Source of the DNA: Bacteroidetes bacterium MedPE-SWsnd-G2
Lineage (GTDB): Bacteria > Bacteroidota > Bacteroidia > Flavobacteriales > Flavobacteriaceae
DNA: 64,000 bases
Direction: 5' to 3'
Assembly (NCBI GenBank): GCA_001874335.1
Contig: MPDE01000010.1
Location: forward strand, 62,001-126,000
Both the position numbers and the translations under genes were made by a program. Below are positions 47,417 through 55,033 of this stretch, piece by piece. Position 1 is the first letter of the stretch. Every line of letters begins with the position of its first letter. The notes beneath the pieces were generated by a model, which made no database searches, was not told where the DNA came from, and saw only the letters and a program-made list of their open reading frames with translations.

Positions 47417-49161
47417 TTTATTTTTTTAGAAATTCTATAAATGGGATATTGCAAATGAGCTTTTTCGTAATTAGGGCTTCTTTTATGGATCCAATCTAAC
47501 TGAGCATACCAACTTTTTGAAAAGCTACTGTCGTTAGCCTTCTTTGCATTAAACTCACGTTTTAAATCTGGCTTTTTGTTTAAATAAGCTAATGCAAGGT
47601 CTTCCCATACATAAGGCGAGAATCCTTCCTTTTGTTGTAAAATAGTGTCAAAGAAATTCCAGTTGAAAAAAGAATCGGTTGCAGATGGTTCTAAGGTTTC
47701 AATTATATATCTAAAAGCAGTTTGATTTGTGTAAACTAATTTATCTCCAGCTCTAAATAGCAAGTCTTTGGTGGTGGTAGATACAGTTGTATTATAATGC
47801 GCATAATGCCCTTCGTATGGTGAGGTTCGTGTTTTGTAATCCTTTATTTTATAAGATTCGACAGTTAATAATGTGTCCTTTTTAAGGGGGATTATCGCAA
47901 CATTATTTAATTCTAATAATTCTGTAATTCTATGCCAGCCTTGCGGAATTACATATGCCTCAGGAACAGTAATAGTTGAAGATGGTACAAAGGTGTTATT
48001 GTATTTTACGGGTTTCTCAAATGGTTTTGTGGTGTCGTATTGTAATCGTCTTAAACCCGTTAACTCACTATCAACATATTTGCCTTCATACCCCTTGAAG
48101 TTGAGGGTTTTGAATTTTTCGGAGTCTAAAGACCATTGAATAGGCCATGTATTTTCTTTTGGGTTAGAATTAAAGGTGTCAGCTCTTAATTGCGCTATAG
48201 TTTCAGCATCCTTTTCTACTATTTCTAGCATGCTATTCATTATTTCGTAAGTGCCTTCAACACGTTGTTTATATGGTTTTAACATATGGGTTTCTACCAT
48301 CATTCCCAAGGTGTTAAATAGGGTCGTGTATCCTGTTGAATATCTTGGAGAATCTTTAAATTGGCTAAAACCATTTTCAGGCACCGAATTAAACACATTT
48401 ACATAAGGTGTAATTGGCCAATTTTTTTTCTCCAATTTTTGCTCAAGTTCTGGCATCATTTGGTTTTCAATGTATGTTCCTAATGCGCCTCCTAATTTAT
48501 TATGTTGCGTAAAAAGGTGTGTAATGGCATATTGGTAATCTGCTCCATTACTTACATGATTATCGATAAACACATCTGGTTGTACCACATGAAATAATTG
48601 AGCAAAACTTTTGGCATTTCGCGTATCACTTTTGATAAAATCTCTATTTAGGTCGTAATTTTGAGCGTTACCCCTAAAACCATATGATTTTGGTCCGTTT
48701 TGGTTTGTTCTGCTTGTAGAATTTCGGTTTAAAGCACCACCAATATTATAAACCGGTATGACAGCTACTACTGTATTTTCGGGCGCATTGATTTTGTTAG
48801 AAGCTAAATCGCGCAAAAACAGCATTGATGCGTCAATACCATCGCTTTCACCTGGATGTATGCCATTATTAACCAGTAATACGCGCTTTTTAGATCTAAT
48901 TTTTTCGAAATCAAATTCACCTGACGGATTGTAAATAACTAAATGTAATGGGAATCCAGAATCTGTATTACCCATTTCTAATAGTTTTATAGATTTATAC
49001 GAGGCATCTAAATGGTTATAAAATTGAATGACCTCCATGTAAGTTGCCGTTTCTTTTCCTTCAGAAGTTTCGAAAGTGGTTTTGAAATTAGGTGTTACTG
49101 TAGGTTTTGGGTTATTACAACTTATTGTAAAAACCACTAAAAATAATAGGAGTATTCTCAT
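47401..49161 (-). CDS. M14 family zinc carboxypeptidase-like lipoprotein
   Basis: The 586-residue protein starts at ATG 49161 (MRILLLFLVVFTIS-C); an upstream TTG is rejected. The lipobox Cys is followed by NNPKP with no acidic run, so it is probably kept on the periplasmic face. Zinc ligands of the M14 fold are visible: His and Glu in NNGIHPGESDG and the later His in FIDNHVSNGAD. Downstream parts contain a Glu-bearing segment and a long C-terminal beta domain. A role in trimming peptides is likely. -7 element TAATTTTG at 49188-49181. Confidence 0.85.
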   Translation of the reverse strand: MRILLLFLVVFTISCNNPKPTVTPNFKTTFETSEGKETATYMEVIQFYNHLDASYKSIKLLEMGNTDSGFPLHLVIYNPSGEFDFEKIRSKKRVLLVNNGIHPGESDGIDASMLFLRDLASNKINAPENTVVAVIPVYNIGGALNRNSTSRTNQNGPKSYGFRGNAQNYDLNRDFIKSDTRNAKSFAQLFHVVQPDVFIDNHVSNGADYQYAITHLFTQHNKLGGALGTYIENQMMPELEQKLEKKNWPITPYVNVFNSVPENGFSQFKDSPRYSTGYTTLFNTLGMMVETHMLKPYKQRVEGTYEIMNSMLEIVEKDAETIAQLRADTFNSNPKENTWPIQWSLDSEKFKTLNFKGYEGKYVDSELTGLRRLQYDTTKPFEKPVKYNNTFVPSSTITVPEAYVIPQGWHRITELLELNNVAIIPLKKDTLLTVESYKIKDYKTRTSPYEGHYAHYNTTVSTTTKDLLFRAGDKLVYTNQTAFRYIIETLEPSATDSFFNWNFFDTILQQKEGFSPYVWEDLALAYLNKKPDLKREFNAKKANDSSFSKSWYAQLDWIHKRSPNYEKAHLQYPIYRISKKIKKATL

Positions 49162-49180
49162 AACTGTCAAAATGAATACT

Positions 49181-49188
49181 CAAAATTA
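49181..49188 (-). promoter_or_regulatory. -7 promoter element of the M14 peptidase gene
   Basis: The minus strand reads TAATTTTG (TAnnTTTG), 19 bases upstream of the ATG chosen at 49161. Confidence 0.45.
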
Positions 49189-49336
49189 GTCATTATAATC
49201 TAAAAATATGGCCCTTGATGAAGTTGTAATTGTATGATTTACAGTAGTGTTGTTTTTTTTTCGATGAAGTGCATAGAGCTCAATTAGAAAAACTACTTAA
49301 TTTTTGCAATCTTAGCGAAAGAATTACTCCCAAACT

Positions 49337-49735
49337 ATGAAGACCTACAGGCTTACTTTTGCCGAGATTACAATATTAGATAAACATACTGCCGAAGTTG
49401 TAGTAAATGAAGGTGTTGAATTTGATTTGCACCTAACCGAAGTTTACCATGACTTTTTAAAAAGCCATTTACAACCGCCATTTTGTTTGGTGATAAACAA
49501 AGTATACTCTTATACTTACACTTTTGAAGCGCAAAATAAAATTGCGAACCTACCAGAAATAGAATGCATTGCCGTAATTGCTCCCAATAGTTTCTCAAGT
49601 TACTCCACTAAAATTATTAAAAATACGCGTTCTGAGAATGATATGTTTAAGACGTTTGGAACTAGAGAAGAAGCGATACATTGGGTGGAGAAAATGAAAA
49701 AACTAATAATAGAAAATAAAGCTATTATAGGTTAA
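49337..49735 (+). CDS. Small alpha/beta protein, SpoIIAA/STAS-like (tentative)
   Basis: The 132 residues read as alternating strands and helices: KTYRLTFAEITILDKHTAEVVVNEGVEFDLHLTEVYHDFLKSH, then CLVINKVYSYTYTFEAQNKIANLPEIECIAVIAPN and FGTREEAIHWVEKMK. The pattern and the C-terminal REEAIHWVE helix recall STAS/SpoIIAA-like proteins of Bacteroidota, but I cannot confirm this. No catalytic residue or signal peptide is seen; it is cytosolic. It precedes ctlX by 48 bases, with a separate promoter for ctlX in between. Confidence 0.5.
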   Translation: MKTYRLTFAEITILDKHTAEVVVNEGVEFDLHLTEVYHDFLKSHLQPPFCLVINKVYSYTYTFEAQNKIANLPEIECIAVIAPNSFSSYSTKIIKNTRSENDMFKTFGTREEAIHWVEKMKKLIIENKAIIG

Positions 49736-49760
49736 GAATCTTTTATTCCTCAAAATGTGC

Positions 49761-49768
49761 TAATTTTG
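49761..49768 (+). promoter_or_regulatory. -7 promoter element of ctlX
   Basis: TAATTTTG (TAnnTTTG), 15 bases before the chosen ATG at 49784. It overlaps the longer open frame that would start at a GTG at 49757, which supports the later start. Confidence 0.5.
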
Positions 49769-49783
49769 CCGAAAATTAGCTTC

Positions 49784-50719
49784 ATGAATCAAATTACAAA
49801 TACAATTTTAATGATTCGTCCTATTGGATTTAGGATGAATGAACAAACTGCGGTAAATAACTATTATCAAAAAGTTTTAGACAATCTTTTACCAGCTACA
49901 GTAAATGCTAAAGCTCAAGAAGAGTTTGATGCCTATGTCGAAAAATTAAGAGCGAAAGGTATTAATGTAATTGTGGTTAATGATACGCCAGATACCGATA
50001 CTCCAGATTCAATATTTCCAAACAATTGGGTTTCATTTCATGAAAATGGAAATGTTGGATTATACCCTATGTTTGCTGAAAACAGAAGAGTAGAAAGACG
50101 AGAGGATGTTTTAGATACCTTAGAGCAAAATGGTTTTGTAATCAATAACATTGTTGATTATACCGATGCAGAAGCCGAAGAGGTTTTTCTCGAAGGAACA
50201 GGAAGTTTGCTTTTAGATAGGGCCAACAGAATTGCATATTGTGCATTATCACCAAGAGCAGACGAATCTTTGTTTATTGAGTTTTGTGAGGATTTTGAAT
50301 TTACACCTGTTGTATTTACAGCAAATCAAACCGTTAATGGAAAAAGAGAGGCTATTTATCATACAAATGTAATGATGTGTTTAGCAGAGACGTTTGCTGT
50401 TATTTGCTTAGACTGTATAGATGATAAAAAGGAACGTAAAAACGTAATTAAGCACTTAACAGAAAGTGGTAAAGAAGTTATACGTATAACTGAAGCGCAA
50501 GTAAATAATTTCGCGGGTAATATGCTTCAAGTAAAAGGCGAAAATGATCAGCCTTATTTAATAATGAGTGAAGCTGCTCTTCAATCTTTGAGTGAAGCTC
50601 AAATCTCTATAATCGAATCACATTGCCCAATAGTATCAAGCTCACTTGATACTATCGAAGCATGTGGAGGAGGTAGTGCTCGCTGTATGATGGCAGAAGT
50701 ATTCCTGCCTAAAGCTTAG
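49784..50719 (+). CDS. ctlX: Citrulline-utilisation/arginine deiminase-related hydrolase CtlX
   Basis: The 311 residues (start ATG 49784, MNQITNTILMIRPIGFRMNEQTAVNN) belong to the guanidino-group-modifying enzyme superfamily. Visible are DSIFPNNWVSFHENG, the FLEGTGSLLLDRANRIAYC core, the His of REAIYHTNVMMCLAETFAVIC and the C-terminal Cys in CGGGSARCMMAEVFLP. It would hydrolyse citrulline or a related ureido/guanidino compound. The stop overlaps the convergent CpcT-like gene by four bases. Name by family similarity. Confidence 0.83.
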   Translation: MNQITNTILMIRPIGFRMNEQTAVNNYYQKVLDNLLPATVNAKAQEEFDAYVEKLRAKGINVIVVNDTPDTDTPDSIFPNNWVSFHENGNVGLYPMFAENRRVERREDVLDTLEQNGFVINNIVDYTDAEAEEVFLEGTGSLLLDRANRIAYCALSPRADESLFIEFCEDFEFTPVVFTANQTVNGKREAIYHTNVMMCLAETFAVICLDCIDDKKERKNVIKHLTESGKEVIRITEAQVNNFAGNMLQVKGENDQPYLIMSEAALQSLSEAQISIIESHCPIVSSSLDTIEACGGGSARCMMAEVFLPKA

Positions 50720-51372
50720 TTTATTTTATTAAAAATATAACCGCCTTTTTGAGCACCCCAAACATAATTTCCGTCTTTGTCAAATCCGCGATCCCAAGAC
50801 ATAACTTGGTTTGGTTTGATAGAGACGTGACTTGTGGCGTACGTTGATCCAAACAATGTGCTCTTGCATGTGCCTTCTCCTGTAGATCCAGAGAAGCTAC
50901 CATCAGTATTTGCTCTAAGTAAAACTTCGCATCCTTGCTTTATGCTAATGTCTTTTGGAGAAATTGAATCGAATGCCGCAATGGTTTTCCATTTTCCAAT
51001 CCATAAAGAATCATTAGGAATTGTGTAAATAGCAGAACTAATAGTGCTGTCGTTTAATCGTTTTACTTCATATACTCTTTGGCGGTAAGGTTTCTCTGGT
51101 GTACTTGCTAATGCCTGTTCAACATAAAGATAGTTGCCTTGGTCTTTCCAAATTGGGTACATGTGCAAAGCAATGTTGTAATAGGTGGAATCTGCTGAAG
51201 CTTGTTTCTCTGAATTGAAAGATCCTTGCATCATCCCAAAAAGGCGATTTAAATCTTTGTCTTCAGTACTTACTTTTGTAGTGTTTTCTTGTGAGTTTGT
51301 TTCTGTCTTTTTTTCGTTTTGACAGTTGAGTAGTATTAGGCAAATGCCTAAAATTAATGTAGTGTTTTTCAT
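50716..51372 (-). CDS. CpcT/CpeT-like lipoprotein
   Basis: The 218-residue lipoprotein has its lipobox Cys at about residue 16 (CLILLN-C) followed by QNEKK, without the acidic surface signal. From about residue 40 it matches the CpcT/CpeT fold: LFGMMQGSFNSEKQA, YYNIALHMYPIW, YLYVEQAL, PYRQRVYEV and TGEGTCKSTLFGSTYATSHVSI. In cyanobacteria these proteins attach bilins to phycobiliproteins, which are absent here, so a lipocalin-like carrier role is more plausible. It follows the histidine kinase gene by 44 bases and may be co-transcribed with it. Confidence 0.72.
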   Translation of the reverse strand: MKNTTLILGICLILLNCQNEKKTETNSQENTTKVSTEDKDLNRLFGMMQGSFNSEKQASADSTYYNIALHMYPIWKDQGNYLYVEQALASTPEKPYRQRVYEVKRLNDSTISSAIYTIPNDSLWIGKWKTIAAFDSISPKDISIKQGCEVLLRANTDGSFSGSTGEGTCKSTLFGSTYATSHVSIKPNQVMSWDRGFDKDGNYVWGAQKGGYIFNKIN

Positions 51373-51416
51373 TGGTTGTGATAATTAAGTTGCCGAAATT
51401 ACCACAAAAAAATAAG

Positions 51417-53477
51417 TTATTCTAATTTTGATTTAGGAAGCTCAACAAAGAATTTACTTCCTAAATTCAGTTCACTTTCAACCCAAATTCGACCATTATT
51501 TTGTTCAACCATTTCTTTACAAATAGTTAATCCAAGACCAGTACCTTTTTCATTTTTTGTACCTCTTGTAGTGAAGGTGTTATTGCCAAACAATTTGTCT
51601 ATGTTTTCTTCAGAAATACCAACTCCTGTGTCTTCAATGCATAGTAAAGCCTTACCTCCTTTGTCTCTATTAGAAACTGTGATAATATCACCAACTCTAC
51701 TAAATTTAACGGCATTTGCTATTAAATTCTGAATTACGATTTCAATCATACTTCTGTCCGCATAAACAAAATCACGTTGAGACTCATCAATTAAAACAAT
51801 GCGCTTTTCATCTACCTTTTGTTCTACCAAACTCATTTTTTCATGAAATACATCTTGTATATTGAATAACTCAGCGTTGGGTTCTAAATTTTGCATTTGT
51901 GATTTAGACCAGTTTAATAAATTAAATAGTAGCATTGAAGCGTTATTGGCATTATCGCTTAATTCAGGAATCAAGCCATCAAACTCTTCTTGAGACATAC
52001 CACCTTCTTTTAATAGGTCAAGACATCCTTTAATTGATGATATAGAATCTTTAAGGTCATGTGATACTATAGAAAATAACCTGTCTTTTACTTTATTTGA
52101 TTCTTCTAATCGTTCCTTTTGCTCTGTGAAAGCTTTGTTTTGGATATTAATTTTTTTGTTTTTATCCTCTAATTCGCGAGTGTATTTTATTCTGTTTTTA
52201 CGCTTTAAATAAATCAGTAATAAAATGGTTAAAACAATTACTACGGCAATAGATAAACCATAGGAAATCAATTTTAGTTTTTGAACTTCTTTATCCTGAT
52301 TAGTAGCTGTTTTGTTTTCTTGGTTTGGTTTTACCTCTTCTTTAAGGCTGTCTTCTGTTGACGGCTGTAAAGCTATAGGCTCTTTGTATTCGGGTATTTG
52401 AGGCTTATTTAATTCATCTAATTCCTCCTTTAAAACATAATATTTTTCTTGCCAGAAAAATGCGTTTTGAAAATACCCTCTTTCAGATTCTAAAGTCTTG
52501 TACAATTTGTAGTTGTATAATAACTCGTCTTTTTTGTCAATAGATTTAGCAATGGATTGCGCTTCAGAAAGTTGAATTTCTGCAGTTTTAAGTCGTCTTT
52601 GTTGAATGTTTAAATCGGCAAGAGCATTTAGAGAACGTAAAATACCTTCAGGGTTTTTATTACTCCTATTATATGATAAACCCTTGTTGAGGAAATCAAG
52701 GGCAACATCATAATCTCTAAATTGTAAATATTCGGCACCAATTCTTGGCAGTATTTCTCCACGAAGTACTTTGTCGTTTTTATCATCTAAAAGCGCTATT
52801 ACTTTTTCGTAATACTCAATGGCCTTTCTATGTTCCTTTCTCATGGAGTATAAAACAGCAGCGTTTTTCGTGGAAATTTTAATACCTACAGTGTCCTGTA
52901 ATCTAGTTCTAACGGATAATGCTTTTAAGTTAAATTCTAAAGACTTTTCTAATTGGTTGGTGTTAAAATAGGCATCGGCTAAATTGTTGTAGGCTGTGCT
53001 CAATTCTTCCTGAAGGTTCTTTTCTTCAAAAATTTGAATGGCAGATAGTGAGTTGTTTAAGCCTACTAAATAATTACCTCTTCTAATTTCAATAAGCCCG
53101 ATACTATTGTTGACCTTGGCAATCCCTAAAGTATCATTTAATTGTTGATAAACTTTTCGAGATCTATTATAGCTATCAATGGCGTTGTAATAATCATTTC
53201 GATCGGTGTAGATCAGCGCCTGGTAGTAGCAAGATTCTGCTATACCTTGTGGATAGTTGAGGGTTTCAGAAAGGCGCTTAGTTTGGTTAATATATAGCAG
53301 TGCTTTTTGATAATCTTTGACGTTGTAAAGGGATTTGATAAGGTGTAGTGAGGTTTCTACCTTAGTGCTGTCTTGGTTTTCAAAAGCTAATTGTACAGTA
53401 AGACTGTCTATCCTCTTGTTTTGTGACAAAACAAAAGACATCCAAAAGAGTGCAGCTAAAGTAATTAACTGTTTCAT
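51417..53477 (-). CDS. TPR-containing sensor histidine kinase
   Basis: The 686-residue protein has a signal peptide, TPR repeats (about 40-320, with segments such as ALLYINQTKRLSETLNYPQGIAESCYYQALIY), a single TM (about 403-424), a coiled linker, the HisKA H-box FSIVSHDLKDSISSIKG (His473) and an HATPase domain with NLIANAVKFS, DTGVGIS and GTGLGLTI. The H-box has HDLKD instead of HDLRTP/HELRTP, a variant common in Bacteroidota TPR kinases. No response regulator is adjacent, so it is an orphan sensor. The ligand sensed by the outer TPRs is unknown. Confidence 0.9.
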   Translation of the reverse strand: MKQLITLAALFWMSFVLSQNKRIDSLTVQLAFENQDSTKVETSLHLIKSLYNVKDYQKALLYINQTKRLSETLNYPQGIAESCYYQALIYTDRNDYYNAIDSYNRSRKVYQQLNDTLGIAKVNNSIGLIEIRRGNYLVGLNNSLSAIQIFEEKNLQEELSTAYNNLADAYFNTNQLEKSLEFNLKALSVRTRLQDTVGIKISTKNAAVLYSMRKEHRKAIEYYEKVIALLDDKNDKVLRGEILPRIGAEYLQFRDYDVALDFLNKGLSYNRSNKNPEGILRSLNALADLNIQQRRLKTAEIQLSEAQSIAKSIDKKDELLYNYKLYKTLESERGYFQNAFFWQEKYYVLKEELDELNKPQIPEYKEPIALQPSTEDSLKEEVKPNQENKTATNQDKEVQKLKLISYGLSIAVVIVLTILLLIYLKRKNRIKYTRELEDKNKKINIQNKAFTEQKERLEESNKVKDRLFSIVSHDLKDSISSIKGCLDLLKEGGMSQEEFDGLIPELSDNANNASMLLFNLLNWSKSQMQNLEPNAELFNIQDVFHEKMSLVEQKVDEKRIVLIDESQRDFVYADRSMIEIVIQNLIANAVKFSRVGDIITVSNRDKGGKALLCIEDTGVGISEENIDKLFGNNTFTTRGTKNEKGTGLGLTICKEMVEQNNGRIWVESELNLGSKFFVELPKSKLE

Positions 53478-53794
53478 TGATAGTGATAGTCGTTATTAAT
53501 TGCAATGTTGATGTGTTTACAACATGCCTTGAGGGAGAGGTGTGGTAATTGCACAAAATACAATAACAATACTGTTATATATTTATAAATGGAGTTTGTC
53601 TCACAAACGTCCGTATTAATAGCTAAGCAAAAATTGAAAAAAGGCGTTTTAAAAACTAATTAATGGGTTTTAATACCAAAAAATTAGTTGAAATGTTAAG
53701 ATTTTAGATTGAAGTATTTGCCTACTCGATGAACGGCAAATTTCATAGAATAATAGCAGGTTTTTTGAGCCGGTATTACGTTAATTAGGGAAGG
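53478..53794. other. Gene-free stretch between the histidine kinase and GH53 genes
   Basis: The 317-base gap holds the promoter side of the kinase gene and the 3' side of the GH53 gene. I found a GTTTGT-ctc-ACAAAC inverted repeat at 53594-53608 and no open reading frame, clear terminator or RNA gene. Confidence 0.6.
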
Positions 53795-54931
53795 TTAATC
53801 TATCTCAGAGTAAGCTTCAAATATGGGTAGAGCTTCATAATTAAAATTAAACATACATTGATTTTCCCAAGAACTCCCGCCTGTTGAGGTGTTTTCATTA
53901 CCATCAAAAGCTACAAAGTCTGGTGCCCAATAACATACGCCTAAGCCGTTGTCATTATTCAAGTTTTTCATCATATTTATTAGCATTTGCATAAATGCTT
54001 TTTGGCCCTCTGGGGTTGCAGGGTATTCTGGAATAATTTGTGAATCAGAACCTACTTTGTTGTTTTTATTATCATTCCAATCAAAAGTAAATGGATAGGC
54101 CACCTCCACTAACATTATGGGTTTGTTAAAAGTGTCAGATAAGTAATTTAGTTTCTGATTTAGCAGTTGTGGATCTCTGGTATGATGTCTTGGATAATAA
54201 GAGAGTGCCATATAATCATACTCTAAATTGTTGGAAGCTAGCTTTTGGAAGTAACCATTAGCCGTAACAGGATTTGAGTAATGTATCATTATTTTAATAT
54301 GGTCTTGTGTATCAATGCTTTTAACGCCATCAATTGCCGCTTGAACTAAATTTATATAGTTGGGCCAGTTGTCTTGAAATTCGCCCCAAACTTTTCCGTA
54401 ATTCCATAAAAACCCGCTATCAGTTTCATTTCCTATTTGAATAATTTTAGGTGTTGTGCCCTGATTTTCTAATTCAGAAACTACGTGTCTGGTATAGTTG
54501 TAAATAGCCTGCTCTAATTCTATCTGACTTAAATTTTGCCATTCGGCAGGAGGTGTTTGGTGCGCTGGGTCTGCCCAGAAATCGGAATAGTGAATATCTA
54601 ATAAGAAGTCCATATTATTCGCTTTAATTTTTTGGGCATAAAGCTTTACCTTATCTAAAGTGTTTTGTCCATTTTCAGGGGTGTGCCAAAGTCTTAATCT
54701 TACCAGATTATTACCTTGTGATTGTACGTAGTTTAATAGGTTGATGGGTTGGCCATTCTCATCTTTAAAAGGAATGTTGTAGGGTTCGTACTCCATTTGA
54801 AAAGACAAATCCATGCCCTTATAAAAAGAGGTTTCTAAGATAGGAGAATGTTGATTGTCCGAATCCGAACTGCATCCTGTTATAGTAAAAAGTAAAACAA
54901 TGATTATAAGTAGGGGATATATATGCTTCAT
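53795..54931 (-). CDS. GH53 arabinogalactan endo-beta-1,4-galactanase lipoprotein
   Basis: This retaining glycoside hydrolase cuts beta-1,4-galactan. The start is placed at ATG 54931 (MKHIYPLLIIIVLLFTITG-C), with an acidic run SSDSD after the Cys, so it is a surface lipoprotein. The (beta/alpha)8 barrel shows FYKGMDLSFQMEY, VRLRLWHTP, DIHYSDFWADPAHQTPP and the acid/base Glu in IIQIGNETDSGFLW, and the nucleophile Glu in IMLVEVAYPF. The length of 378 residues suits the family. -7 element TAATTTTG at 54959-54952. The nearest SusC/SusD pair is 40 kb away, so it does not form a PUL in this window. Confidence 0.92.
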   Translation of the reverse strand: MKHIYPLLIIIVLLFTITGCSSDSDNQHSPILETSFYKGMDLSFQMEYEPYNIPFKDENGQPINLLNYVQSQGNNLVRLRLWHTPENGQNTLDKVKLYAQKIKANNMDFLLDIHYSDFWADPAHQTPPAEWQNLSQIELEQAIYNYTRHVVSELENQGTTPKIIQIGNETDSGFLWNYGKVWGEFQDNWPNYINLVQAAIDGVKSIDTQDHIKIMIHYSNPVTANGYFQKLASNNLEYDYMALSYYPRHHTRDPQLLNQKLNYLSDTFNKPIMLVEVAYPFTFDWNDNKNNKVGSDSQIIPEYPATPEGQKAFMQMLINMMKNLNNDNGLGVCYWAPDFVAFDGNENTSTGGSSWENQCMFNFNYEALPIFEAYSEID

Positions 54932-54951
54932 AATCTTTAGTGTTATCACTG

Positions 54952-54959
54952 CAAAATTA
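54952..54959 (-). promoter_or_regulatory. -7 promoter element of the GH53 gene
   Basis: The minus strand reads TAATTTTG (TAnnTTTG), 20 bases upstream of ATG 54931; an earlier in-frame start at 54949 would fall before the expected transcript start. Confidence 0.5.
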
Positions 54960-55003
54960 CTGAATTAGCTATAACCCATATCCTAAACTTTTAATAAAAG
55001 TCC

Positions 55004-55011
55004 TATCTTTG
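55004..55011 (+). promoter_or_regulatory. -7 promoter element of argS
   Basis: TATCTTTG (TAnnTTTG), 22 bases upstream of the argS start. No clear -33. Confidence 0.45.
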
Positions 55012-55033
55012 CCAACTTAAACAAAACAATATT

